DNA of 25,903 nt from Basidiobolus ranarum (GCA_040143965.1 JASJQH010007013.1:1-25903), one strand, 5' to 3'. Shown: positions 13,195 to 24,104, counted from the first letter of the stretch. Notes: a model not told the origin generated them from the sequence alone. Program-made: numbers and translations.

Positions 13195-14415
13195 TCAAGC
13201 TTGCAATGAGCTACCTCCACTATTGTCGCCGAGTCCTTTGCCTCCTTCCTTGCCTCCTTGGAGCTTTGAGAGCATAGCCTCAAGTTCTTGATTTCGATTA
13301 TCTTGTTGCTGAATCAACTGCTGCAAATGGCGAATGTAGTCCACGGATTTTTTGAGAATAATCCCCTTGTTCGGCTTATTGACATTATCACTGTAACAAT
13401 CTGGGACCAGAGTTGAAAGCTCTTGAATTTTGTCGTTTATGTTATCTCGACGACGGCGTTCAACTAATTAAAATATCATTTAATAACTGGTAATTCAAAA
13501 ATATTTCACAATGTAAGCAACTTACCAGCATTATGACTTTCTCGTCTACGTCTGCGCTTTTCATAAAGCAACTGAATCCTAAAAGTAAAAGGGTACATCA
13601 GCAATTTGTTCATTAGTAGGTGCTGATGTTGATAAAAGAAAGAAAGTTACATACTGCTTGGCGGCACTCTCAGGCTCTTCATTTTCCAATAATGTCGCCA
13701 TCATAGATACATTTCCGTTTTGTCCCTGAAGAGAGGTAGGAGGAGATCCGGTAAGGGAATCTTGATCCATATTCTTGTGGAACCAATCCCCCGTGTGTGT
13801 GGGAACAGACATACTATGGAAACCACCATGCATATCAGCAGGGCTAGAACCAAGTTGACTACTAAGAGAACCAACATGGTTTCCAAAACGAACGTGATTT
13901 ACTCCAACATGATTCTTCATATCCATAGAAGAGAAAGCGGGCATAGACCCGTGAGGAAGACCAGTGGAGAATTCATTCCCATCGTACAGAAAGTCATCGG
14001 GGCCAGGAGAGTACACTGAACCGTTTCCAGGTGAGGTGGCAAACGAAGAAGGGTTAAACGATCCGTGTAAATCATCACCGGTATCGAAAGTGGAAGGGGT
14101 GTGTTGACGAGCTATAGTTATAGGAGAAACCATAGGAGCTACAGAAGAATTATGCATTTGGACATCTTCGGAAGTGTAAAAGTCAGGAGAACTTTCCTTT
14201 TTAATGTTCATGGTTCCAGCGAATTGTTGTTGCATCTGGAGAAAACTAGGATCCATAGGAGAACCGAAATTACCGTCGGACTGCATTTTCATTTGAGACT
14301 GCTGAATGTGGTAAGAGGTAGGATGTGACAGTTTAAGAGAATGTGATTGTTGCTGTTGTTGCTGCTGTTGATTAAAACCGGTGAAATTAAATGTTTGGTT
14401 TGAATATGAGCTCAT
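13195..14415 (-). CDS. bHLH transcription factor with polyglutamine tract, 3 exons
   Basis: Exons 13655-14415, 13526-13578, 13195-13463 give 360 aa. The first 250 residues are low-complexity, rich in Gln, Ser, Gly, Met and Pro, with eight consecutive Gln near residue 16-23, typical of an activation region. The bHLH domain starts near residue 262 with a basic region [19 protein letters not shown]269, E273 and R277 form the H-E-R signature of class B bHLH proteins, which predicts binding to the CACGTG E-box. Helix 1 is [14 protein letters not shown] and helix 2 is [19 protein letters not shown], followed by a short Leu/Gln-rich extension that could be a weak zipper. The tail ends in a Gly/Lys-rich segment. 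It resembles USF/MITF-type and fungal bHLH factors, but I cannot name an orthologue. Both introns fall inside or next to the DNA-binding domain (one splits the basic region). The protein should act in the nucleus as a dimer; target genes are unknown. Confidence 0.92.
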
Positions 14416-17400
14416 TGTGTTTCCGGCTGAGACAATTACTTGACGTATGCACGCACAAGTGAATCAGAGTCAATGATACTCGGAGGTTATGGGTGTTAAT
14501 AAACAAAAGGCAAAACTGCTTCAAACCAAAGCTAATATGGAGGATTAGTTAGGGCAGGCAAGTCAAGAATTATGGTGGGGAGGCTAAATGGGAGCAAGAT
14601 GGATATTATAGAGAATTGAGAAGTGGGGTCTCGTGTTAAAATTCAGGGAGGAAGAAAGTAGGAAATAAAGGAAGAAAATTTTGGGGATAACGAGGAGACA
14701 TGGTGATATTAATATAATCATGAATTTCAGAGGTGCACAGAGGGATTTTACAAAATTAAGGCAAACAATCAGTTCTCCGATCTGAACCATGGTCATTCTC
14801 AACATTGGCAATTATAGATTTCACACATTGCACTGGTTCGATCGATATATGATTATCATTTGTAAATCAAGCGCCAAAAACAAGGCTTGGATCAATATAA
14901 ATATGGTTGCAGACAGATGGTTTTAGATTTAGCGGCTGCCGGTTGGCCAGACGGGATATTTGAAAACATAGATTTTCATTATGTCCATATTAATAAATGA
15001 CCCAAGGCAGTTACTAGCGCTTGTGTTGATCTGAACTCCAATACTAGCGATGGCCATACGTCCCAAAACCACAGCGCAAAGGCACTGGAGCTGTGCTTGG
15101 AGTCCAAAGCTAATGGCATTCCTGTCTGAGTTGGAGTAACATTTGCGAGTCTATAGAGTTAGAGCAATCCACATTCAAATAGAACTCGAGGTGCCACAGG
15201 CCAATCACCCGAACTCAATATACTGGCTTAATCCATTCATCTTCGTGGTGTCACCATCAAGAACAATTTGGCATTCAACGAGCCCCTTGGTACCCGCCAA
15301 TCGATAAACTTGAAGCAACGGCCAGCAAGAAGGCATTCTTCTGACTCCCAAATGTTACCCTGAGCCTTCTGTCGCAGCTAAGTGTTGGACGGCCATGTCG
15401 TACTGGATCCCATCATATTATTAATTTACCGATCACATTGCTTTAAGCTTTTTGACAGAACGGCTGATCCCTGAGAATATGAAGATATGATTGGTCCACT
15501 CCCAGCTAGGGTGTATTATATTTGTGCATTACTTCTAAATCCAATTGCACTGGTGCCAACTTAGTCCTCGTTAATCCGGTGAGCGAGAGAGCTGGGATTC
15601 GTTTAGGCATTCCTCCTCATCCATTAGCACCTGGGAATCTCCGTGCGCCCATTCCTTCACATACGAATACAGCAATGAAATAGGTCCAGGTGGTTGGCAA
15701 AGCCGGCTAGTGTGATTGCAATCCTCTAATATAGTTGGTTCTGACATGGTAGCAGCGTCTAGCAGTGTTAGGAAGAAGCGCATATAGTTAGTTGAAGCAG
15801 GATTCTTTTGTGTCGATATCCGAGTGATCCTGCAGGCGGCATTAAATTCAAGCTTCACTTAGCCAACCTTTGTTTCCTCGTCAGTTGGGCTCTCATACCG
15901 GATATATCCATCATTGAGAGATACTCAACGCATGTTTCCTACCAACCCTTTCCTATCTTGTTCCACCACGTTGCTGTTTTCTTGGAGGTGCTTGATTTGA
16001 GCTGAACATTTTGGTACTGGTCTGTGTCGCACTGAAGTGGCTTATTTTTCGCCATTGAGACATGTTATCCGATATTGAACAAGACGGTGTTTCCGTCGCA
16101 CAATGGATCAAGACCAATCAATGCCCACATTACAAGGATCGAGAATCTCATTGTACCATTGCATAAATCACCATTGCGGCTGTGCTGATGTTGCAATGAA
16201 AGCGATTATTATTTGGGGCATTTCTCTACAATATGCCTGGAGTGGATGCAGGAGATTGACAGAGCTTTCTAAACCGTGGTGATGCGTTTGCTCGCTCTGG
16301 AGGGTTTGATTCCGTAGCTGAGACGGATTTAAAGCTTTGATCTGTTACAGTCGTGTGTTGATCATTACTGGATGTTGATCTAACACTGTTGACACCTAAT
16401 GTACAGTATATGTGAGATGGTTGCATTCTGCCATAATGACTAAATGTGGTTTTGTTCAATTGCCATTCTAGCATCGATTAGGACAATAGTGGCTTGCTAA
16501 ATGCCCCTTAATTCACAGTCGGTGTAATTATCCCAAGTTGTCAGGGAATTCCGTAATTACAGTGCAATCATGATTTTGTCGATTAGTGAAAAGATAGCTA
16601 TTTGATTGGAGTTTCCGTGCCCGTGGCAATGAACCCAGTGGACCAGCAGCGTGTACCAAATGAGTTGGTGTATAATTAGTATCTGGAGGCCTGATTAACC
16701 TAATATCGAGACTGAAGGGCAATGGTTGAAGAGTTAGTGTTACGCTAACTATCATTTGCTAGTTAGCAATTCTCTCCAATAGGGTTCATTTTCCTGTCAA
16801 AAGGCTCGGGATGAGATGCTTCCAGTAAGCTGGTGGAGAATTTATGAGCTGATTGGCTACTGTATGGCGATGAACCATTATCGTCCAAACCAGATTGCCT
16901 TGTTCATGAAATCAGAGACTGTTGTTACATGAGAGTAAAACTGGATTCTTCTTGGCTGCATCTTTTATATTCGAGATTTCCCCCAATGCGGTGTTCCAAG
17001 AATCTCATATTGGTGGTACATGTATATCCTTAGAAGGTTAGGGAGGGGACTCCCCTACCTTTATATTGACGGTTTCAGGTAGAAAATACCAAATCTTGAT
17101 TACATTGGATTGAGTCATCTTTACAACATTTGGGATTCGTATTGGCCAGCAACCACCTTAAACTGGCCATCAAATTCCATTCTTCGCACACGTTGGTTCG
17201 TTGCGCATCGATCCAAGTCGTGCCAAGGGTGTGCAAACAGGAAGGCATGTCAACATAGCTTGGCTTTTCAGCCTAAGCCAGATGATGATAGGACAGTACG
17301 GAGGACGCTGTATATTCAAACGGGTTAGATATTAAGCACTAATGCAAGCGTCCATTAGCTGGATCTATGACGGTGAATGCAATTGATACAATAAATTGCC

Positions 17401-17735
17401 TATTTTCTGACGCCAAGATCATTTGGTCATATTTTTCTCTCAAGTGAAAGGTATGAGATGAATTAGAGCATGTCTGTTACCAACTGAGAATACCAACAGC
17501 AAATCTAAGCCCAGTGGTTTATTGTTTTGACACGGTTTCTTAATAAAAACCACAAATGACATTGGATCTTATGTTAAGGTGAGCCCTTTAATGCTAGTCT
17601 TCGACTTGGTTGGCTGGCGAGCATATATGTAAGTATACATGCTCTTATTGTTAAATATGAGCTATTCATAGGTTTTCTTACTTTCGACATCCTATATAAC
17701 CTATACCCCCACCTTGGACAACGCGAAATTTGGCA
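14416..17735. other. 3.3-kb region without a recognised gene
   Basis: The part next to 14415 should be the promoter and 5' UTR of the bHLH gene, and the part near 17690 is the promoter of the tubby-like gene. In between, many short frames exist on both strands (for example minus 15571-15858, minus 16226-16474, plus 17110-17328), several starting with GTG rather than ATG, and none resembles a family I know. By eye about 15,050-16,900 is less A+T-rich than the other spacers, which could mean decayed coding sequence, but no coherent protein can be read. No terminal repeats, target-site duplications or reverse-transcriptase/transposase motifs were seen. Confidence 0.5.
17693..17699 (+). promoter_or_regulatory. 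TATA box of the tubby-like gene
   Basis: TATATAA lies 37 nt upstream of the ATG at 17736, followed by a pyrimidine/C-rich stretch. Spacing fits a TATA element with a very short 5' UTR. It is one of the clearest core-promoter elements in the window. Confidence 0.45.
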
Positions 17736-18320
17736 ATGCTTACACCCTCTTATGGTCGTTTAGATTCTGTTGGTAACTCTCTTGAATCTGCCCCTATTTC
17801 TGATAGCGCTCGTGTAGCACACAGCGAATTGAAATTCACAATATCGAAGAGCAGAAAGGAAATTCTGGTATTCGATGACCGTCACCAAACCATCTACGTA
17901 ATCAACAAGCGCACCGATTTTCTATTCAATCGAATTATCCTGTTGAAAGAAAGTACAACGAATGAGGTACTCTATAAGGCCAAGACGCATAGGAAACTGG
18001 GCTACATCAAGATATCCAGTGAGGAGTACAACGTACGCCATTTGAGCCTGCCCTATCCTAAGTTCGGGTTTGAGATGTATCAACTCAACCTTGACAAACA
18101 ATCATTCTTATGGGTATTTAGGCAGAGTGAATACCTGAAGTGCTACAAAGTGCCCAGTCATGAGGTTATCGCACAATACGTATATGTTGATGATAAGACC
18201 CAAGTTGGCCAATTGTTGATAGCTAAAGAGGGGATGGAGCCTAAGTGGCGCGCTCTACTCGTTATCACCTGCTTAATCATAACTCGACACAATCTGTGCT
18301 GTTCTAGGAAATTGATTTGA
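17736..18320 (+). CDS. Probable tubby-C-terminal-like (LURP-one/DUF6593-type) protein, single exon
   Basis: ATG at 17736 opens 194 codons to TGA 18318-18320; an in-frame TTG six bases earlier is unlikely to be used. After about 28 polar residues the protein is a series of short beta-prone segments with alternating hydrophobic residues (FTISKSRKEILVFDD, IYVINKR, FNRIILLKE, YKAKTHRKLGYIKI, SFLWVFR, LKCYKV, EVIAQYVYVD, VGQLLIAKEG), ending in a hydrophobic helix-like stretch WRALLVITCLII. Twelve-strand-like content closed by a C-terminal hydrophobic helix is the layout of the tubby C-terminal fold and its LURP-one and fungal DUF6593 relatives. Those proteins are often membrane-lipid associated or of unknown function. 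No catalytic residues are evident. The final residues (HNLCCSRKLI) contain a CC pair that might be lipidated, which is only a guess. The assignment is by pattern, not by close sequence match. Confidence 0.7.
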   Translation: MLTPSYGRLDSVGNSLESAPISDSARVAHSELKFTISKSRKEILVFDDRHQTIYVINKRTDFLFNRIILLKESTTNEVLYKAKTHRKLGYIKISSEEYNVRHLSLPYPKFGFEMYQLNLDKQSFLWVFRQSEYLKCYKVPSHEVIAQYVYVDDKTQVGQLLIAKEGMEPKWRALLVITCLIITRHNLCCSRKLI

Positions 18321-19669
18321 AGTTTGTTCGAAAACTTCATGTTGACATACAACTAAGCTGGCATAGACTGATGATGAATAACACGTCTAATGCGTTGGAT
18401 CGAACTATAATACCGCTGTGAATCGTTTTTTGTATGTGAACTCTGCATAGTTACGAAATTGCCTCATCGATTAGTCATCCACTTATATCCATACTTTATG
18501 CCAACTCTGTTCACAAAAACCCTTTTCAATAAAGTTGCGCTTTGTAACAGAATGGTATAGAGAGTATATCAATTTGTTTAATGGATTCATTTTCCACACC
18601 AAAGACGGCACAATGGGAAGAACTACTACAGGTTAAATAAGGAAGGAGGCATCTTATCTGAAACTCACTAACACATGAATCAAAGGAAATATATTATGGG
18701 ATTTCCGAGTCCCATGCATGACTTTAAAACCATGCACTTAGAGATCATCGGATTAGAACAAGGGGGCACATAGTTAAACTAAGAAACTGATCATCTATCT
18801 CTGAAGTCACAATGTGAAGAAGTAATAATTAAATAAGCTGAAGGACAGTTACCATTGAAACGCGGTATTTACTCGTTTCAACACTCATTAAATCAGATTT
18901 TCTACAATCAGTACATGTATTTCTATGGTTATTGCTTAATAAAAGGGGTAAATATGATAAATGCATGTTTGCTCTGGTCTAAGAGTAAGGCCATACTTAG
19001 AGCATAGTTTATACCTGAATGAGCTCTTGGATTTCAACAATATATGAAGCCTGAAGCACTTTCATTTCAGCACAACTCAATTGTCATATATGCAGGCACA
19101 TGGATATATTACTGGAATTTAGATAATATCTCTACTCGGCCTTTTGATATCTAGCGTTTCCGATTCTACCTAAGCTGCTTACTCTATGTATTTGGAGCTG
19201 TGCGTCGTACTGCCCTACCACATTTGAAAGGATCAGGCATGTCCTAAATGTCAACTTCATTGATTTCAAATGAAGTTCATTGACATGAAACGTTGTTTGA
19301 ACTGACACTAAAAACACTGTTGTTGAAGTCAGCTTCGCCTTAATTCACTGATCAGGCTGAGCAACTTAGGATAACTCTTAGGTTTATTTCCTTTGTGTGT
19401 ACATGTATGCATATGATTGTGAGAGTATTGCTAATAATCGCGAATACTAACGGGTAGTTACCTGCACTCAAACAACCATAACTTGATTCATTGTTGTAAT
19501 AGTAATTATATAGTCATCATTGTCATTTAATTCGCTTGATTATTAAGGGGCTAATTACTCATACAAGTCACATTGTACTAACGAAGTCACGGCCTTCCAA
19601 CTGTTTATCTCATATCACTTTGCTATCATACTTTTTCACCTTTCTATTATCAAACAAGTCTCATAAAAT
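18321..19669. other. Spacer between the tubby-like gene and VTI1
   Basis: This 1.35-kb A+T-rich interval holds the 3' UTR of the tubby-like gene and the promoter of VTI1. No protein-coding or RNA gene was recognised. An imperfect inverted repeat lies at 19249-19285. The frames at minus 19132-19317 and plus 19536-19724 are short and unremarkable, the second overlapping the true VTI1 start in another frame. Confidence 0.5.
19249..19285. repeat. Imperfect inverted repeat
   Basis: The left arm TGTCAACTTCATT pairs with the right arm AATGAAGTTCATTGACA apart from a four-base insertion in the right arm, separated by a short loop. It could form a bulged hairpin. Function unknown; a chance structure is possible. 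Confidence 0.35.
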
Positions 19670-20780
19670 ATGGCTGACAGTTCAGAGCTTTTCGAGTCGT
19701 ATGAACAAGAATATACTACCTTGAGCATTGCTATTTCAAAGAAACTTAATGCAGTCATTCCAGGGTTAATTGGAGGTAATTTTTGCTGGAAGATGTTTTT
19801 TATATTACACTAACCTACAAAAAGCATCTGATGGACATAAATCTCTAATCCAATTTTTTATTCATTCTTTATATAGAGGAAAGAAAAGCTAGTATTAGAG
19901 CCACTGAGCGCGAGTTGGAAGAGGCAGATGAAATTGTTAGTTCTTATTTATAGAGTTAACAATACTCAACGGAAAAGGGAGTATAACTTGAAAGTAATCT
20001 TACAATTTATCATAAATATACTAGGTAGAGCAAATGGAAATGGAGATATTCAACCTTCCTCAAGCTTCACGAACTCGCTTTCAGGCTCGTCTAAGAGGCT
20101 ATAAAAGCGAGTTGGGCAACTTGAAACGAGACCTTGTACGTGGTATTTTATCTATCCTCTGCCAGACAAGCTCTAATATATTGTTTCTAATAAACAAATA
20201 TCGCATAGAAACGTATACTATCCTCTTCGGGTGAACGTGAGGAATTACTCTCTGGACATGCTACTTTGGATTTGGATTCCGCCAGTATGGATCAGAGAGC
20301 CCGACTACTTAGCGGTACGGAAAGACTTACTGATTCTTCCCGTCGACTTCAAGACTCCCACAGACTAGCCCTTGAAACAGGTATGTCTTCTTTTTATAAC
20401 ATCCAACATCCGGATTAGCACTAACACATATTAAAGAATCTCTTGGTGTGGGCATCTTGAGTGATTTACGAGGCCAGAGAGAGCAGATTCAGCATACGAG
20501 AGACACAGTTAGTATTACCAAAGTACGAATTAAGCATAGTGGATATTGAAGTACTAACAATAATTTAGTTATTCGAAGCGGATTCATCAATTGATCGTGC
20601 AAGTAGAACACTAAAGACAATGACACGTCGGTAAGGTAATGAATGATTTATATCAGTGAATTCATTGAACTAATTGTTTCTTCTCAAAGAATGATGACGA
20701 ATAGACTTTTAACAGCAGCTATTATTGTCATACTTGTATTGATAATTGGATTTATAGTTTACATGAAGTTTTTCTACTGA
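19670..20780 (+). CDS. VTI1: VTI1 Qb-SNARE, 7 exons
   Basis: Exons 19670-19775, 19877-19935, 20025-20135, 20209-20380, 20437-20507, 20569-20630, 20690-20780 give 223 aa, close to yeast Vti1 (217). Vti1 is the Qb-SNARE in several fusion complexes for transport to the late Golgi, endosome and vacuole. Residues about 1-95 form the N-terminal helical domain (FESYEQEYTTL at the start, RLRGYKSELGNLKRDL at its end). The SNARE motif runs from about 131 to 193 and contains ILSDLRGQREQI, with Q163 as the predicted zero-layer glutamine. A basic TRRMMTNR junction precedes a single C-terminal membrane anchor (about 200-218, rich in Ile/Leu/Val) and a short MKFFY tail. All splice phases close; introns are 56-101 nt and two use GTTAGT donors. 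Two AATAAA motifs (20914-20919, 20930-20935) follow the stop. Confidence 0.97.
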
Positions 20781-20913
20781 ACCCCTCTCAACCTTCTTGT
20801 CGTTGGACATTTAACTACCTTGTAACTTTTCAAGGTGGCCCTTAATTAATCATATAATTAACAAAGAATAGCTTTGTCGAGCATTACAGCTTGCCCATAA
20901 TAATACTTTGATG

Positions 20914-20935
20914 AATAAAATATTCTTTCAATAAA
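20914..20935 (+). terminator. Poly(A)-like signals after VTI1
   Basis: Two AATAAA hexamers (20914-20919 and 20930-20935) lie 134-155 nt beyond the VTI1 stop on the same strand, consistent with a polyadenylation region. Confidence 0.45.
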
Positions 20936-21513
20936 TATATATGATTTACATTCACTTTATGCGTACGCTTCTCAGCCCATTCCAAGACATGTCAAGGTAA
21001 TGATTTAGACTGACTATTGAAATACTTCTAATGCTTCTTGATGTTAGCTCGTTATAACCGTCATAATAAATAGTCACAATGCTAAATTTTGTTGAATTGA
21101 TAAGAGGACACTGTACAATATTGTACATAGCAAGAACGCACCATCAGCCAGTTTCTAAAATTCGATGCACGTGTCAAATCACAGTACATTCCTAGCTTGG
21201 ATTATATGGAAATTCACCAAGTGCCGAATTCCTACGGATATGGCACTGAATCAAGCAATTGATTCCGTAGCCAGTTTATAAGATCTTGGGCGATCTATTA
21301 ACAAGGAAAACTACTGCCAAAAGAATATTCACTGCATTTGTTTGGTTGATATTCATTAGAATAAGTGTATATCTACTGCTCTCCGTGTACAAGTTACATT
21401 TCTTTGAAGCACAGGGAATAGGCACCCCGTCCACCCAATAAAACAATATATATATGACAGAGATTACGTGAGCATTACTTGTGTATACATTCCATTATCC
21501 AAAACCTCTCAGA

Positions 21514-21523
21514 TCCCCCCCCC
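21514..21523. repeat. C10 homopolymer
   Basis: Ten consecutive C residues lie in the spacer upstream of RNR2. It is a simple mononucleotide tract, prone to length variation, with no evident function. Confidence 0.8.
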
Positions 21524-21994
21524 AGCGTCTATCTGGGAAACATCTCTTACTCTGGTTGATATCTCGGGTAAGTTTGACTCTCCTGTAAATTGTTTGCAAT
21601 TACGTTATTTCATGCAGCTCCTTATTTCTCAACCGCTGAAAACTGGAAATTCCTGGATCGGATAATCTCCCACTTAGATGTAATCAAGCACTGAATAAAA
21701 AATTTGCAACCCTGTATCAGTCTTTTCTGTTGGTTACTCGATTGAATCATCATGTCAAAATGATGGAGAAGTTCAGATTGCCGCAGCAGTGAATGGTGTT
21801 CATAGTCTAATTTCGTTGAAGAAACTCCAGAATGCTCTCAAAATTATCGAAATGTGGATGAGCAAAAGGGTAAAAAAAGGTTGTGGTACCTCTGAAACAC
21901 TAGAAATTTTTCTTGAGTTGTTGTTGTTTTGAACTTGAGAATCAGCAATATCCAATCATAACCAACCGTGAATGTGAATTTTACAGAAGAAAGA

Positions 21995-22000
21995 TATAAA
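21995..22000 (+). promoter_or_regulatory. TATA-like element of RNR2
   Basis: TATAAA lies 64 nt upstream of the ATG at 22064. It falls inside the upstream in-frame extension, which supports 22064 rather than an earlier start. Confidence 0.4.
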
Positions 22001-22063
22001 GCTTTGATATCCTTGATAATATATTTTTCTGTTAGTGTATATCATTTGATTTTCATCGCAAGA

Positions 22064-23179
22064 ATGTCCGCTACCACCCCAAATCCAAATGATACCGTCG
22101 AAGTCCAAGACAAGACGACTCAGCAATCCCCCGCTAACGAACCAGTTGACGATGTAAAAATCCCAAAGGAAACTGCAAAACCTAATACTCCCTTAGTAGA
22201 GGAAGAGGAGGAACCTTTACTTAAGCCAAATCCTAGACGTTTTGTTCTTTTCCCTATTCGTTATCATGATGTCTGGCAGATGTACAAAAAAGCAGAGGCC
22301 TCTATCTGGACTGCCGAGGAAGTAGATCTCTCGAAAGATATGAACGATTGGGAAAAACTCAACGATGGCGAACGTCACTTTATTTCACACGTTCTCGCTT
22401 TCTTCGCCGCCTCTGATGGTATTGTCAATGAAAATTTGGTAGAGAGATTTAGTGACGAGGTTCAAATTCCCGAAGCTCGATTCTTCTATGGTTTCCAAAT
22501 CATGATCGAGAACATCCACTCGGAAATGTATTCCTTACTAATTGATACCTATATCAAAGAGCCCCAGGAGCGTGATAAGTTGTTTAACGCCATTGAAACT
22601 ATCCCTTGCATCAAAAGGAAGGCTGACTGGGCTTTAAAGTGGATCTCCGATCGTGATTCCACTTTTGCTATGCGTTTAGTCGCTTTTGCTGCTGTCGAAG
22701 GAATCTTTTTCTCAGGTTCTTTCGCCTCTATATTTTGGATGAAAAAACGTGGTCTTATGCCCGGACTTACATTCTCGAATGAACTGATTTCTCGTGATGA
22801 AGGTCTCCACACTGACTTTGCCTGCTTGTTATTCTCTCTTCTCCGTAAGAGACCTAGCGTAGAGCAAGTTACAGCCATTATCACCGAAGCTGTAACGATC
22901 GAGCAGGAGTTCTTAACTGACGCTTTACCCGTTGCTCTAATTGGCATGAACGCCAAGCTCATGGGACAATATATTGAATTTGTTGCTGATAGATTGCTAG
23001 TAGCATTAAGTTGTCCCAAGGTTTACAATGTGGAAAATCCATTTGATTTCATGGATCTTATTTCACTTCAAGGCAAAACCAATTTCTTTGAAAAGCGTGT
23101 ATCAGATTACCAGAAGTCCGGAGTTATGAATTCATCCAAGGGCGAGGATGGCGCGTTTACCCTTGACGCTGACTTCTAA
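22064..23179 (+). CDS. RNR2: Ribonucleotide reductase small subunit (R2), intronless
   Basis: A single open frame of 371 codons from ATG 22064. The frame is open for 32 further codons upstream but begins with GTG and has no ATG there, so 22064 is the first possible start. The protein houses the diiron-tyrosyl radical cofactor that drives reduction of ribonucleoside diphosphates to deoxyribonucleotides in the cytosol, as partner of the large R1 subunit (not in this window). All key residues are present at a constant offset of 21 from mouse R2: iron ligands D118, E149, H152, E212, E246, H249 and radical tyrosine Y156 (in IHSEMYS). The C-terminal FTLDADF is the peptide that docks on R1. The first 50 residues are polar and variable, as in other R2 proteins. 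No introns, unlike the intron-dense neighbours, and visibly more C-ending codons (TTC, CTC, GCC), suggesting high expression. Confidence 0.99.
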   Translation: MSATTPNPNDTVEVQDKTTQQSPANEPVDDVKIPKETAKPNTPLVEEEEEPLLKPNPRRFVLFPIRYHDVWQMYKKAEASIWTAEEVDLSKDMNDWEKLNDGERHFISHVLAFFAASDGIVNENLVERFSDEVQIPEARFFYGFQIMIENIHSEMYSLLIDTYIKEPQERDKLFNAIETIPCIKRKADWALKWISDRDSTFAMRLVAFAAVEGIFFSGSFASIFWMKKRGLMPGLTFSNELISRDEGLHTDFACLLFSLLRKRPSVEQVTAIITEAVTIEQEFLTDALPVALIGMNAKLMGQYIEFVADRLLVALSCPKVYNVENPFDFMDLISLQGKTNFFEKRVSDYQKSGVMNSSKGEDGAFTLDADF

Positions 23180-23338
23180 AAGGTGTTGCTATTTAGACAT
23201 TGTGAATATTATCGATTCACTTCTTTGTTTGAAGCGCATATATTTTTATTATTATTCGCTTACATCTATACAGGTTATCGTTATTATTACATTCATCTTT
23301 TTGATTACTTGATTTTCCTGTAAATAATTTTCATTCTC

Positions 23339-23344
23339 AATAAA
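23339..23344 (+). terminator. Poly(A)-like signal of RNR2
   Basis: AATAAA lies 160 nt beyond the RNR2 stop, after a T-rich 3' UTR-like stretch on the same strand. Confidence 0.45.
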
Positions 23345-23479
23345 CATTTCTCAACATAATCGAATTTAAAGAAAAAACCTCTAATTCCGAAAAATCCAGG
23401 GTTTTCTGGAAATTCTAAAAAACACCTTCCAATTAGAAACTTCTCGACATTTACCCCAACAAACTATACCTTTGATAAA

Positions 23480-23696
23480 ATGTACCACCTCTATTCCCAT
23501 CTTTTTCTATGGCTTTCAGCAACCTGTACCCTTGTTTTGGCGAGCTTGTGTGTAAGCAAATTCTATATCTCACCGTTGTGGTGTTGAAATGGGCTTTCCA
23601 GTCACCCTTCACTGTCATACAAGGTATGTAAATTGAGGTGGCAATTCTCTGTGAACATTATTAGATTTAAAATTACCATTTCCATATGCAATATGA
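23480..23696 (+). CDS. Possible small secreted peptide, three exons (speculative)
   Basis: ATG at 23480 begins 24 codons that look like a signal peptide (MYHLYSHLFLWLSATC, then hydrophobic TLVLASLC) and end exactly at a good donor, GTAAGC. A consistent model is 23480-23551, 23602-23623, 23665-23696, with introns of 50 and 41 nt ending TTTCCAG and TTATTAG. The product would be 41 aa with a mature part of under 20 residues. The hydrophobic start and the donor are seen directly; the remaining exons are weak (a 22-nt middle exon and a 10-codon end). It could be the surviving first exon of a longer or decayed secreted-protein gene, or chance. Confidence 0.2.
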
Positions 23697-24104
23697 TAAT
23701 TCCATGGATATAGAATGAAAGCAATGAATGAGATATAGAAGATTGATGGTTTTCACTCCTAAGATGCTCTGGATAAAATGATTATGATTACTTTTGTAAA
23801 TCTCTCTGGCTTCAAAATAACCAATTTCATAGTAAAGTCTTGAAACCATACAACTGCTACTAAGTTAGATTAGTCTACTACAGATTAATGAGCTTAGACC
23901 ATCACTTTAGATGCATTATATCGACAAAGAAAGGGCACTTTTGAGGAATGAGATTACAGTACACACGAAGCATGGAAAATCAATTTGATTTTGTGTGATT
24001 AGCAAATTGACTATTTTGTAGGTTTACGTGCATTTCTATGTATCAAATAAAAGCATTATACTCTCGCATTAAGAGATACGGTTTTGGATAAAATGTATCT
24101 CTAA

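Larger units (their letters stand above)
20781..22063. other. Spacer and promoter region upstream of RNR2
   Basis: The interval holds the VTI1 3' UTR and the RNR2 promoter. It contains a run of ten cytosines at 21514-21523, unusual in this A+T-rich DNA, and a CACGTG E-box core near 21168-21173. A TATAAA at 21995-22000 lies 64 nt before the RNR2 ATG. No MluI-type cell-cycle box (ACGCGT) was seen. No gene was recognised; the open frame at 21468-21665 starts with GTG and has no family resemblance. Confidence 0.5.

Noticed and set aside
14830-14850. GGTTCGA resembling a tRNA B box
   Set aside because: No acceptor stem, anticodon arm or A box can be placed upstream at the right distance.
16065-16151. 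Minus-strand ATG frame with a signal-peptide-like start (MRFSILVMWALIGLD)
   Set aside because: Only 28 codons long, the opposite strand is also open across it (ATG at 16062), and downstream sequence is interrupted by stops with no clear splice sites.
22008-22063. ATATCCTT-like U12 5' splice site upstream of the RNR2 ATG
   Set aside because: The sequence GATATCCTTG fits the donor consensus of AT-AC introns, but no TTCCTTAAC-like branch site or suitable acceptor follows before the ATG, and the RNR2 frame needs no intron.
21968-22063. 32-codon N-terminal extension of RNR2
   Set aside because: It begins with GTG, contains no ATG, is hydrophobic and unlike any R2 N-terminus, and includes the probable TATA element.
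22549-23019. 156-codon minus-strand open frame
   Set aside because: It lies entirely inside RNR2 and is a shadow of that gene's codon pattern.
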